Assembly: GCF_001426685.1 (NCBI RefSeq)
Contig: NZ_LMFB01000013.1
Coordinates: 142,478 to 206,477, forward strand
DNA: 64,000 nucleotides
Direction of reading: 5' to 3'
Source of the DNA: Rhizobium sp. Root483D2
GTDB lineage: Bacteria; Pseudomonadota; Alphaproteobacteria; Rhizobiales; Rhizobiaceae
The translations under genes and the position numbers were made by a program. Shown in pieces: positions 18,844 through 28,635 of this stretch. The notes below the pieces were generated by a model that worked only from the letters and a program-made list of their open reading frames with translations, was not told the DNA's origin and ran no database searches. Position 1 is the first letter of the stretch. Each line of letters opens with the position of its first letter.

Positions 18844-19437
18844 CTATTCCGGCCGCACCAGAAGCCCCGTGGCCAGCGACTGGAATGCTTCGACAGCCTT
18901 GGGCAGAACGTCTTGCGGGTCGTCACTGGCGGCGATCCAGAGGGCTGCATTGAGGGCTGCGCCACTGAGAAGGCGGGCGGCGGCTTCGGCATCGACCGGC
19001 TTCAGAATTCCTTGTGAAATCAAACGCTCGACCGTTCGCAGGGTCGCCTGAAGACAACTGCTTTGGCTCGGCCATTGCGATGGATCGCCCAAGACCGCCG
19101 GTCCGTCGCGCAAGACGATCCGTTGCACTTCAGGGTCCAGCGCCATCTCGATATAGGCCACACCTTCGGCCAGCAAGCACTGCCAATCGTCCCCTGCCCC
19201 TGCCCCGATCTGTTGCGCGCGCAACGCCATTTCCGAATCGATCTGATCGACAACTGCCGCCAGAAGCCCGCGTTTATCCCCGAAATTATGATAGAGAGCG
19301 CCCCGCGTCAGGCCGACGTCTGCGGTCAAATCGTCCATGGAAGCGGCTGAATACCCCTTTTCCGCAAACGCCTTGCGCGCGGCTGCAATCAGCTTGACGC
19401 GGTTTTCTTCCATCATCTCAAGGCGCCGGTTGGCCAT
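18844..19437 (-). CDS. TetR-family transcriptional regulator
   Basis: A 197-residue repressor-type protein. N-terminal helix-turn-helix domain: IAAARKAFAEKGYSAASMDD, then LTADVGLTRGALYHNFGDK. The C-terminal ligand domain resembles the TetR_C group found with small detoxification genes. The ATG at 19437 has GGGGATC upstream. It is divergent from the Rid-family gene, and the intergenic region holds two near-identical palindromes, pointing to autoregulation and control of that gene. Confidence 0.9.
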   Translation of the reverse strand: MANRRLEMMEENRVKLIAAARKAFAEKGYSAASMDDLTADVGLTRGALYHNFGDKRGLLAAVVDQIDSEMALRAQQIGAGAGDDWQCLLAEGVAYIEMALDPEVQRIVLRDGPAVLGDPSQWPSQSSCLQATLRTVERLISQGILKPVDAEAAARLLSGAALNAALWIAASDDPQDVLPKAVEAFQSLATGLLVRPE

Positions 19438-19453
19438 CTGATCCCCAAATTTG

Positions 19454-19468
19454 TATACGGTTCGTATA
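19454..19468. promoter_or_regulatory. TetR operator copy 1
   Basis: TATACGGTTCGTATA, an interrupted palindrome (TATACG-N3-CGTATA), 17 bases upstream of the tetR-like ATG. It fits the shared pattern TATACGNACCGTATA when read on the other strand. Confidence 0.65.
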
Positions 19469-19503
19469 TTAAATTGACATGCGTCTGGCATGCTGCTATT
19501 TCA

Positions 19504-19518
19504 TATACGTACCGTATA
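19504..19518. promoter_or_regulatory. TetR operator copy 2
   Basis: TATACGTACCGTATA, matching copy 1 (in reverse complement) at 14 of 15 positions, 50 bases away and 68 bases upstream of the Rid-family start. Two matched sites in a divergent promoter are typical of TetR autorepression. Confidence 0.65.
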
Positions 19519-19585
19519 CGAAATAGCCTGAGCTGTGAAGCAGAAAACGCTGCTTATGAAATACGGCCCCACACCCTTATGAGAG

Positions 19586-19990
19586 ATGAAAATGACTGAA
19601 CGCCAAGCAATCTTCCCGCCGGACAAACATGCACTCTATGAGGCGCACGGCTATTCGGCGGCCATTCGATCCGGCGACCTGCTGTTCGTGTCCGGCCAGG
19701 TCGGCAGCCGTACGGACGGCACGCCTGAGCCTGACTTCGAACAACAGGTCCGGTTGGCCTTTAAAAATCTTGAGGCCACGCTCAGTGCTGCCGGCTGCAC
19801 ATTCGACGATCTCGTCGATGTGACGTCGTTCCACACAGACCCCGAAAACCAGTTCCCAACCATCATGGCCGTCAAGCAAGAGGTTTTCAGCAAACAGCCT
19901 TACCCGAACTGGACGGCCATCGGCGTCACCTGGCTTTCAGGCTTCGACTTCGAGATCAAGGTTATCGCGCGCATCCCTGCCGGCGCGTGA
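19586..19990 (+). CDS. Rid-family (YjgF/YER057c/UK114) protein
   Basis: A 134-residue chorismate-mutase-like trimeric protein with the Rid phrases SGDLLFVSGQVG, QVRLAFKNLEATLSAAGCTFDDLV and DFEIKVIARIPA. The archetypal RidA deaminates reactive enamines using an arginine in an RS/TxV segment; here the corresponding stretch (TAIGVTWL) has no arginine, which suggests a non-RidA subgroup with a different function. ATG codons at 19586 and 19592 are both possible. It is probably repressed by the divergent TetR regulator. Confidence 0.87.
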   Translation: MKMTERQAIFPPDKHALYEAHGYSAAIRSGDLLFVSGQVGSRTDGTPEPDFEQQVRLAFKNLEATLSAAGCTFDDLVDVTSFHTDPENQFPTIMAVKQEVFSKQPYPNWTAIGVTWLSGFDFEIKVIARIPAGA

Positions 19991-20114
19991 ATTTCACGTC
20001 GGCGAAAAACTCTTTCCTATGCGAAAAGAGCGGGAAGCCGTTCATCCTTTTATCCTCGCCACGTTTGTGGCGGGGGTGGCCCAGAGGTCCGGTCGCCTCC
20101 ACCATTGCCAGTTG

Positions 20115-20585
20115 TCATGATAACCGTAGCTTGTAGCCGATATGGCTGGGTTCGAAACCCAGCCGGTCATAGAAACGATGTGCATCGGGCCGCAGCTTAT
20201 CAGTCGTCAACTGCATCAGGGCGCATCCGTGCGAACGGCTATAGTCGATCGCCCATTTAAACATCGCCTCACCGATCTTTTCGCTGCGTCTCGACCGGGA
20301 AACGCGAACAGCTTCGATTTGAGCCCGCTTGCTTCCGCCGCGAGACAATCCGGGGATGAAGGTCAGCTGAAACGTACCGACGGCTTCACTTCCATCCTCC
20401 ACGATGCACAGGAATTGATTGGGATCCGCGTCTATCTGCGAAAAAGCTTCGCGATACCGGACCGCATCCTCTGGCCGGATCGTTTCCCGCGACGCACCCA
20501 AAACGTCATCGGCGAGCAGGCCGACGATCGCTGCCAGATCGGCCTCGGCTGCCTTGCGAAAGGTAAGCTGCTGCAAGTCCCACAT
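20115..20585 (-). CDS. GNAT-family N-acetyltransferase
   Basis: A protein of about 156 residues with the GNAT core LTFRKAAEADLAAIVGLLAD, the acetyl-CoA loop region SRSRRSEKIGEAMFKWAI, and the C-terminal DAHRFYDRLGFEPSHIGYK. Substrate unknown. The start is uncertain: the ATG at 20585 is directly against GGAGG, which is too close; a TTG at 20576 would have GGAGG nine bases upstream and begins at the family-like LTFRKA. It lies between the Rid-family gene and pyrG, transcribed in the pyrG direction. Confidence 0.85.
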   Translation of the reverse strand: MWDLQQLTFRKAAEADLAAIVGLLADDVLGASRETIRPEDAVRYREAFSQIDADPNQFLCIVEDGSEAVGTFQLTFIPGLSRGGSKRAQIEAVRVSRSRRSEKIGEAMFKWAIDYSRSHGCALMQLTTDKLRPDAHRFYDRLGFEPSHIGYKLRLS

Positions 20586-20647
20586 CCTCCAGTTCAGCGC
20601 GTGCGGATAAGATCGAATCAGCACGCAAGAGACCGGAAACAGACCAC

Positions 20648-20682
20648 AAAAAACCCGCCCGCAACAATCTTCTGCAAGCAGG
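20648..20682 (-). terminator. rho-independent terminator of pyrG
   Basis: On the minus strand CCTGCTTGCA pairs, with G-U wobbles, with TGCGGGCGGG, then TTTTTT. It is 55 bases beyond the pyrG stop. Confidence 0.65.
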
Positions 20683-20736
20683 TCCTAAAATGCGTCAATA
20701 TCAATCAGCGGCCCGTGCGATGACCGGCCCCCGCGA

Positions 20737-22434
<1,698 letters not shown>

Positions 22435-22463
22435 TCAAAAGGTTCGGATGGCAAAATTCACAC

Positions 22464-22497
22464 AAAAGAAAACCGGCGGAAGACTGGCTTCCGCCGG
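22464..22497 (-). terminator. rho-independent terminator of secG
   Basis: Perfect 10-base stem CCGGCGGAAG/CTTCCGCCGG (22473-22482, 22488-22497) followed on the minus strand by TTTTCTTTT. Confidence 0.85.
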
Positions 22498-22518
22498 CGA
22501 TTATATCTGTTTTGAGCC

Positions 22519-23022
22519 TTACTGGCCGCTTGGGACGTCCGAACCGGATGTGGCCGGCTTGGTCTCGGTCGCTGCAGGCGTCTGCGTTGCAGGCGTCTGG
22601 GTGGTCGCGGGTGTCTCAGCCGTTGCCGGCGTCTGCGTGGTGGTCGCAGGCGTCTGGGTGTTGGCGCCAGACTGTGCTGGTGTCTGGTTCTGCGCAGGCG
22701 TCCCGCCAGCCGGTGGCGTCGTGCCGCCACCCAGCGAATCAAGCACGCCGTTGCCGTTATTGGTCGTGCCCGGGATGCGATCGAGGACGTCGGTGGCGTT
22801 CGGCTGGTAACGGGCGAGAATGCCCATGCCGAGTGCCAGCACGAAGAACAGGGCGGCAAGGATCGCAGTGGTGCGGGTCAGCGCATTGGCCGTGCCGCGC
22901 GCGGACATGAAGCCCGAGCCGCCGCCGATGCCCAGGCCGCCGCCTTCGGAGCGCTGAATGAGCACGACGCCGATCAGCGCCAGCACAACCATGAGATAGA
23001 TGACAAGCAATACGGTCTGCAT
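22519..23022 (-). CDS. secG: preprotein translocase subunit SecG with long C-terminal repeat tail
   Basis: Accessory membrane subunit of the SecYEG channel. The first 75 residues are canonical: membrane segment VLLVIYLMVVLALIGVVLIQ, the loop RSEGGGLGIGGGSGFMSARG, and a second segment ALTRTTAILAALFFVLALGM. The remaining 90 residues are a low-complexity Thr/Pro/Ala/Gln tail with repeats of the type QTPAT/ETPAT. Long tails are common in alphaproteobacterial SecG, but the extent here is notable. It lies between tpiA and pyrG, all on the minus strand. Confidence 0.93.
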   Translation of the reverse strand: MQTVLLVIYLMVVLALIGVVLIQRSEGGGLGIGGGSGFMSARGTANALTRTTAILAALFFVLALGMGILARYQPNATDVLDRIPGTTNNGNGVLDSLGGGTTPPAGGTPAQNQTPAQSGANTQTPATTTQTPATAETPATTQTPATQTPAATETKPATSGSDVPSGQ

Positions 23023-23280
23023 TTTGTCCAGTCCTGCCTTAGATCACGGTCCGTCCGGCTGATGGCAGCCAAGGGATGGAGGCGCGATCGGGTGATCGTC
23101 CGGCATGGGTGACGCTGCGAAATTGCCAAGGCAAGTTTCGACGTCCGCTCCAAGCGGCAAAGATTAGTGTTGGCGGCTGCATATACCAAGCCACCGCGCA
23201 TTAAAAGCCCCTGCCCGTCTTAATACCAAGGATCGGCGGACAGAAGCGTAGAGGACGGCATAGTGCCGGTCCGCAAGCAA

Positions 23281-24051
23281 TCAGGCCGTCAGTTCTTCAT
23301 ACGCCCGGTAGATGGCGAGGAAGTCGTCGGCTTTCAAGCTTGCGCCGCCAATCAGGGCGCCATCGACATTGGCAACACCCATCAATTCCTTCGCATTGCC
23401 CGGCTTGACCGAACCGCCATAGAGAATGCGCATCTTCGCGCCGGCCGGGCCAAAGCGTGCGACGAGTTCTGAGCGCTGGAATGCGTGGGCTTCCTCGACA
23501 TCGGCAGCGGTCGGCGTCAGGCCCGTGCCGATCGCCCAGACGGGTTCATAGGCGATGACAGTATTTTCAGCGGTTGCAGTCTCCGGGATGGAGCCTGCAA
23601 GCTGGCGCTTGAGCACATCCAGCGTCTGGCCGGCCTTGCGCTCGTCGCCGGTCTCGCCGATGCAGATGATGGCAATCAGCTCGGCGCCATAGGCAGCCTC
23701 AGCCTTCGCGCGGACCACGGCGTCGGTTTCCTTGTGATCGGTGCGGCGCTCGGAATGGCCGACGATCACATGGGTGCCGAAGCAATCGGCGATCATTTCG
23801 GCGGAGACATCGCCGGTATGGGCGCCGGAGACCTTTTCGTGGCAATCCTGTGCGCCGATCAGAAGCGGGCTGTCGTCGCAGAGTGCGGTTGCCACATAGA
23901 GCAGGGTCGCGGGCGGGCAAATGAGGGTTTCGACCTTTTCGGACAAGTCTCCCTTGACGCCTTCCGCCATCGCCTTGATCTGATCGAGCGACGCGCGCAG
24001 ACCATTCATCTTCCAGTTTCCGGCAACAAGCGGTTTCACGTCGGGCGTCAT
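23281..24051 (-). CDS. tpiA: triose-phosphate isomerase
   Basis: Interconverts dihydroxyacetone phosphate and glyceraldehyde 3-phosphate. The 256-residue TIM barrel has the N-terminal VAGNWKMNG (Asn, Lys), the electrophilic His in VIVGHSERR, the catalytic Glu in [12 protein letters not shown], and the phosphate loop [13 protein letters not shown]. The ATG at 24051 is the conserved start although the frame is open to 24159. secG follows at 258 bases; no gene or RNA was recognised in that gap. Confidence 0.97.
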   Translation of the reverse strand: MTPDVKPLVAGNWKMNGLRASLDQIKAMAEGVKGDLSEKVETLICPPATLLYVATALCDDSPLLIGAQDCHEKVSGAHTGDVSAEMIADCFGTHVIVGHSERRTDHKETDAVVRAKAEAAYGAELIAIICIGETGDERKAGQTLDVLKRQLAGSIPETATAENTVIAYEPVWAIGTGLTPTAADVEEAHAFQRSELVARFGPAGAKMRILYGGSVKPGNAKELMGVANVDGALIGGASLKADDFLAIYRAYEELTA

Positions 24052-24221
24052 ATCGTCTCCTTCAAGGCTAAGTCCTTTTCCCGGCAAAGGCCCTAGCAAA
24101 TAAGCCGGGCAAAGAAAAGCACGGTGACGAAGAGGACGCGCGGATTGCCCGCTTGTCATGCGGGGTCCTGCGGGCGGCTGCTTCCCCGCTCAGATCGACA
24201 CGGACCTCGTGGAATCAACAA

Positions 24222-24248
24222 GGACACGGCGCATCCGGCACCGTGTCC
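24222..24248. terminator. hairpin at the end of the aminotransferase operon
   Basis: GGACACGG (24222-24229) and CCGTGTCC (24241-24248) are perfect arms. On the minus strand TTGTTG follows; on the plus strand TCTTTTCATTTT follows, so it may work both ways. It lies 33 bases past the aminotransferase stop. Confidence 0.55.
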
Positions 24249-24280
24249 TCTTTTCATTTTACCAGATTTTCCAGTGGCAA

Positions 24281-25753
24281 TCAGCCGATCTGGCTGCCGA
24301 CGAAATCCTTGACGATGCGGATAATGCCGCGGCCCAACAGGTCGTCGAGCGCGTCGCAGAGATGATCGACATGCTGGCGCTCGCAGATCAGCGGTGGCAG
24401 TAGGCGGATGACGTTGCGGTTATATTCGGTGAAGGCCACCAGCGTATCGTAGTCACGCAGCAGAAGCGCACCGATGAAACCTGACAACGATCCCTTCAGC
24501 TTGTCATCCAGCACCGCAACCACCGGCCGCAGAACCATCGGTAGCGTCTGGCTGAAATCCTGGAATTCGAGCCCGACCATCAGGCCCTGCCCGCGCACAT
24601 CCTTGATGATCTTCGGATACTTGTCCTTCAGCGCGGTCAGGCGCTCAAGCAGGTACTCGCCCTGCACAGCGGCATTCTCGATCAGATCCTCGTCGTAAAG
24701 TACATTCAAGGTCTCGATAGCCGTAATGCAGGCCTCGCCGATACCGCCGAACGTGGCATGGGCGTGGATCATCGCGGTCTTCGGCGTCCCATAGGCCTTC
24801 ATATAGATTTCGCGGCGGGCGATCATGGCAGCCATGGCCGTCTTGCCGCCTCCGAGCGACTTGGCGACCGCCGTGATATCAGGCACGACGTTGGCATATT
24901 CGAAGGCGAAGAAGCGGCCCGAACGGCCGACGCCGCACTGAACCTCATCAGCCACCCAGATGACGCCATGCTTGTTGCAGAGCGCGCGAACCTCCTGCCA
25001 GAACTCCGGCGGTGCGATGTTGATGCCGCCACCACCCTGAATGGTTTCCAGCACCAGAACGCCGATCGTCGGATCGCTCTCGAAAGCGTGGCGGATCGCG
25101 TCGATCTCCCCGAACGGAATCTTGACGTTGTTGTCGAGCAACTTGAAATCGCCGCGATACAGCGGACCGTCGGTGATCGACAGTACGCCCCGCGTCTTGC
25201 CGTGGAAGGAGTTCTCGGCATAAACGACACGCGGCCGCTTCGGGCCGGCGACGCGTTCGGCCAGCTTGATGGCAGCTTCCATGGCCTCCGAGCCGGAGGA
25301 GCCGAGGAACACCATGTCAAGGTCGCCAGGGGCAATCGCAGCGAGGTTCTTGGCGAGAGCCGCCGCATATTGCGACATGAAGGCGATGGCGATCTCGTGG
25401 CGGTTTTCGTCCTGGAACTGCTTTCGCGCGGATATCAGGCGCTGATGGTTATGGCCGAGCGCCAGCGAACCGAAACCGCCGAAAAAGTCGAGAATCTTCC
25501 GGCCATTCTGATCGACATAATACATGCCCTCGGCCGTTTCGATCTTGATCTTGTTGAAACCGAGCAGTTTCATGAAATGAAGCTGACCCGGGTTCAGGTG
25601 ATCCTTGAACAGAGCCGTCATATCGGCGACGCTCATATCCTTGGCCTGTGCAACTGTCAGCAGGTCGGGCTTGTTGATACCGCCGGAAAGAGCGGGTGCG
25701 TCGATGGCGACACGTTGCGTTTTGTCGAGCATTGTCGTGATCCCCTGGTTCAT
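24281..25753 (-). CDS. class III PLP-dependent aminotransferase
   Basis: A 490-residue fold-type I aminotransferase. It shows GGFGSLALGHNHQRL near residue 95, the PLP phosphate region LGSSGSEAMEAAIKLAER, the Asp that binds the pyridine nitrogen in WVADEVQCGVGRSG, and the Schiff-base lysine in AVAKSLGGGK. The amino acceptor cannot be read from sequence. The gene is last in a five-gene run: its ATG overlaps the epimerase stop (ATGA), so it belongs with the epimerase and transporter. In this setting a nucleotide- or lipid-linked keto sugar or sugar aldehyde is a plausible acceptor, by inference only. HpnO of hopanoid synthesis is a family relative acting on a ribose-derived chain, but no hopanoid gene is present here. 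Confidence 0.88.
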   Translation of the reverse strand: MNQGITTMLDKTQRVAIDAPALSGGINKPDLLTVAQAKDMSVADMTALFKDHLNPGQLHFMKLLGFNKIKIETAEGMYYVDQNGRKILDFFGGFGSLALGHNHQRLISARKQFQDENRHEIAIAFMSQYAAALAKNLAAIAPGDLDMVFLGSSGSEAMEAAIKLAERVAGPKRPRVVYAENSFHGKTRGVLSITDGPLYRGDFKLLDNNVKIPFGEIDAIRHAFESDPTIGVLVLETIQGGGGINIAPPEFWQEVRALCNKHGVIWVADEVQCGVGRSGRFFAFEYANVVPDITAVAKSLGGGKTAMAAMIARREIYMKAYGTPKTAMIHAHATFGGIGEACITAIETLNVLYDEDLIENAAVQGEYLLERLTALKDKYPKIIKDVRGQGLMVGLEFQDFSQTLPMVLRPVVAVLDDKLKGSLSGFIGALLLRDYDTLVAFTEYNRNVIRLLPPLICERQHVDHLCDALDDLLGRGIIRIVKDFVGSQIG

Positions 25754-26760
25754 TCGGCCGGTACGGCGGATGTGTGTGCGAAAGCCTTTCCGGCCTTCTT
25801 GGCGCGATATTCGTCGTAGGCTGCGATCAGCATGTCGCCGTCATTGTACTCGGCCTTCCAGCCCAGCTCCTTCTTGAGCTTGCCGGTTTCGCGGATGCAC
25901 ATTTCGTCGGCGATCAGATACTGTTCCGGGTCCATGATCGGCAGGTTGACGAAATCGAAGGCGGCAAGCGTCGCCTTGACCGCGAAGGCCGGCGTCGGCA
26001 GCAGGAACGATTTCGATCCGGCATGGACGATCAGGTCGCCCAGCAGCTTCTTCACCGGCGGCGGATTGTCGGAGCCGAGATTGTAAGCCTCGTTCGGCAC
26101 GCCGCCCTTCCAGGCAAGACGCGCAGCCTCGGCGCAATCGAAGACCGAGATGAACTGGTAGGGGTTCTTGCCCGAGCCGATCATCGGCACCGGCAGATTG
26201 GCGTCGATCAGCTTGAACAGCTTTTCCAGAATACCGAGACGGCCGGGGCCGATAATGAGGCGCGGGCGGAAAATCGAGATATTCATGCCCTGCTTGCGCC
26301 ATTCGGCGGCGAGCTGCTCGGTTGCCCATTTCGACTTGCCGTATTCACCCAGCGGTTTTGCCGGATGCGCCTCGGTCTGCGGCGACATGACCGTGTGGCC
26401 GTAGATCATGTCGGTGGTGAACTGCACCATCCGGTTGGCGCCGGACTTTGCTGTCGCCTTCATGATGTTTTCAGCGCCGTAATAATTGACCGGCCAGAAG
26501 AACTGCCAGCGCTTGGAGCGCACCTGCAGCGGCGACAGCATCTTCGCCGCCATGTTGTAGACCATGTCGTCCGGGCCGATCTCGACCTTCATCACGTCGT
26601 CCGCATTGGTCACGTCGCAAGGGACGAAACGGGCACGGGCGTAATGCGGCAGGTCGGACTTGGCGATATCGGCGACGAGGACCTCTTCACCGTCCTGGAC
26701 CAGACGTTCTGCGAGATGGCGGCCGACGAAGCCGTCACCGCCGAAAATGATATGTTTCAT
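25750..26760 (-). CDS. NAD-dependent epimerase/dehydratase-like extended SDR
   Basis: A 336-residue extended SDR with the dinucleotide motif GGDGFVGRHLAERL at residues 8-21, acidic residue in LVADIAKSD (favouring NAD), TTDMIYGHTV containing the catalytic Thr/Tyr region, and YGKSKWATE (YxxxK). These proteins modify nucleotide sugars or lipid-linked sugars. Both ends overlap the neighbouring genes by four bases (ATGA), strong evidence for translational coupling in one operon. It is not a close match to DprE2, which is a short classical SDR, so it should not be assumed to perform that step. Confidence 0.88.
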   Translation of the reverse strand: MKHIIFGGDGFVGRHLAERLVQDGEEVLVADIAKSDLPHYARARFVPCDVTNADDVMKVEIGPDDMVYNMAAKMLSPLQVRSKRWQFFWPVNYYGAENIMKATAKSGANRMVQFTTDMIYGHTVMSPQTEAHPAKPLGEYGKSKWATEQLAAEWRKQGMNISIFRPRLIIGPGRLGILEKLFKLIDANLPVPMIGSGKNPYQFISVFDCAEAARLAWKGGVPNEAYNLGSDNPPPVKKLLGDLIVHAGSKSFLLPTPAFAVKATLAAFDFVNLPIMDPEQYLIADEMCIRETGKLKKELGWKAEYNDGDMLIAAYDEYRAKKAGKAFAHTSAVPAE

Positions 26761-27197
26761 GATGCGCTCCCGATTTTTGCTGTTTTGGCGCCCGCAGCTT
26801 CAAGCGATGACTGGTCTTCATGCGAAGACATACCTGACTGGGCAATGAGAATGGTTCCGACGCAGATGAAGCCGATGCCGGCGATGCGCCAGGCGTTCAG
26901 ATCCTCGTGGAAAACGAAATAGGCAAAGATGGCCACTGCCACATAGGCAAGGCTGAGAAATGGATAGGCGAAGGAAAGTTCCACCTTCGACAGGACGTAA
27001 AGATGCGACACCATTGAAATGACGAAGGTGGCAAGTCCGGCGAAGACCCAGGGGTTGAACACCACCTGGAAAATACGGGCAATGAAAGTATCAGCCGTGA
27101 AGCTCAACGGTCCCAGCGACAGCATGCCCTGTTTCAGCATGACTTGTGCAGCCGCGTTGGTCAGTACGGTGAAGAGAATGAATACGATATACTTCAT
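26757..27197 (-). CDS. small multidrug-resistance/EamA-type transporter, ArnE/ArnF-like
   Basis: A 146-residue protein with four predicted membrane segments (residues about 3-21, 48-67, 76-96 and 103-122). The phrases VELSFAYPFLSLAYVAVAIFA and IAGIGFICVGTILIAQSG match the EmrE-like family that includes ArnE/ArnF, the flippase subunits for undecaprenyl-phosphate-L-Ara4N. By context it probably flips a polyprenyl-phosphate sugar made by the adjacent UbiA and DprE1-like enzymes. The C-terminal 25 residues are a hydrophilic tail. It is the first gene after a 115-base gap downstream of the oxidase gene and overlaps the epimerase by four bases. Confidence 0.8.
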   Translation of the reverse strand: MKYIVFILFTVLTNAAAQVMLKQGMLSLGPLSFTADTFIARIFQVVFNPWVFAGLATFVISMVSHLYVLSKVELSFAYPFLSLAYVAVAIFAYFVFHEDLNAWRIAGIGFICVGTILIAQSGMSSHEDQSSLEAAGAKTAKIGSAS

Positions 27198-27312
27198 GTC
27201 GATGTCCCCTGTTCCCGTCCGGATACTTACAGCTAAGAGCCGTATATTCCGTGAAATTCGGGCGTTTATTTAATTCAAATTGTTCCTATTCCCATTTCGG
27301 CAAAGCCTGTTT

Positions 27313-28635
27313 TCAACCCGGCAAGGAAAGAGCCGTGCGCTTCCAGAAGTTGGAAACCATGGCCGGATCGCGCAATTCTTCCAGTTCGCGCCAGCGCGGG
27401 AACGAGAAATCAAAGGTTTGCGGGCTCATCCGGGCATCCTTGTAGGGATTGATGGCGCCGCCGGCCTCCACAACCATGGCATCAAGGCGGTTGAGAAGTT
27501 TAAGGGTCTCTTCACCCTGATTGGCGAAATCCAAGGTCAGCGTAAAACCGGGCCTCGGGAAGGATAAAAGTCCGCCCGATTGCTGACTGCCGAACTTTTT
27601 CAAGACGGTCAAAAAAGAAGCGTGACCCGCCTTGCGGGCGGTCTCCAGCAGGCGTGGCGTCAGATACGGGGCGTCCGCCGACGGATAGACGCTCTGGTGC
27701 TGGTAAAGACCCTTCGGTCCATAGAGCCGGTTCCAGTTGCCGATCGCATCCAGCGGATGAAAATAGCCGGGCCATTTGACGGTCTTGACCGTTTCGCCGC
27801 GTTTTTCCTTGCGGAAATAGAGTTCGTTGAACGCCTTCAGCGTCATCGTGTTCAAGAGATTGAACGGCGGCGCGATCGGCACCGACAATCGCCGTGCACG
27901 CGGCATGTCCGGAAATTCGCAGGATGCATCGGCGTGATCGCCGGCCAGAAGCACGCCCCTGCCCACCCGCTTGCCGGCCGCCAGCTGGTCGATCCAGGCG
28001 ACGGAATATTCATGTTCGGCATCGACGGTTTCGACCATGCCGAAATAGTCGGCGAGGGTGTCGAAGCGGATGGCGTGCTGCTGGATATGGGCGGATGGCA
28101 CCTTCATCAGCTGCAGATCGACCGACAGGATCAGCCCCGTCAGGCCCATGCCGGCGATGGTGGCGTAGAACAGTTCGCGGTTTTCCACAGGCGAGCATGC
28201 AAGCATTTCCCCGTTCGATCGCAGCAATGTCAGGCCGCGCACATGCCTGCCGAACGTCCCGCGCGCATGATGGTTCTTGCCGTGGACATCGTTGGCGACG
28301 GCACCGGCAACAGTGACAGACGCGGTTCCCGGCGTGACCGGCAGGAAGAACCGGTGCGGGATCGCCGTCTCAAGGATGGAATGGAGGGTAACGCCGGCGT
28401 CGCAGGCGATGATGCCGGTTCCCGGGTCAAATCCAAGGATGCGGGTGCGCACCCGGCTCTCGATCAGCTTGCCCTGGTCGTTATGGCAGCTGTCGCCATA
28501 GGACCGGCCGTTGCCGAACGGCAGGAATGCGCCGGGGGCCGCACTTTCCCTGAGGTTCTCATAGGCATCGGGCGATACGGACTGCCGGGCGCGGCGATCG
28601 ATCCGGCCCCAGCTGTCAAATCCTGTCGATGTCAT
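27313..28635 (-). CDS. DprE1-like FAD-dependent oxidase of polyprenyl-phospho-ribose
   Basis: A 440-residue VAO/PCMH-family flavoprotein that recalls mycobacterial DprE1 along its whole length. It has GNGRSYGD (residues 41-48), the FAD-linked HGKNHHARGTFGRHVR (118-133), FNELYFRKE (269-277), FHPLDAIGNWNRLYGPKG (292-309) and KDARMSPQTF (399-408). DprE1 oxidises the 2'-hydroxyl of decaprenyl-phospho-ribose, the first half of epimerisation to the arabinose donor. Its catalytic Lys418 corresponds to Lys399 here. The residue matching Cys387, the covalent target of benzothiazinones, is Thr367. Starts inside the stop codon of the UbiA gene (ATGA overlap). Confidence 0.85.
   Translation of the reverse strand: MTSTGFDSWGRIDRRARQSVSPDAYENLRESAAPGAFLPFGNGRSYGDSCHNDQGKLIESRVRTRILGFDPGTGIIACDAGVTLHSILETAIPHRFFLPVTPGTASVTVAGAVANDVHGKNHHARGTFGRHVRGLTLLRSNGEMLACSPVENRELFYATIAGMGLTGLILSVDLQLMKVPSAHIQQHAIRFDTLADYFGMVETVDAEHEYSVAWIDQLAAGKRVGRGVLLAGDHADASCEFPDMPRARRLSVPIAPPFNLLNTMTLKAFNELYFRKEKRGETVKTVKWPGYFHPLDAIGNWNRLYGPKGLYQHQSVYPSADAPYLTPRLLETARKAGHASFLTVLKKFGSQQSGGLLSFPRPGFTLTLDFANQGEETLKLLNRLDAMVVEAGGAINPYKDARMSPQTFDFSFPRWRELEELRDPAMVSNFWKRTALSLPG

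Noticed and set aside
22540-22690. Short repeats that could suggest a CRISPR or tandem array
   Set aside because: They are in-frame codon repeats of the SecG tail, without uniform spacers.
24281-25753. Hopanoid (HpnO-type) function for the aminotransferase
   Set aside because: Family relationship is possible, but no squalene-hopene cyclase or other hpn gene is in the window and the coupled neighbours point to lipid-linked sugars.
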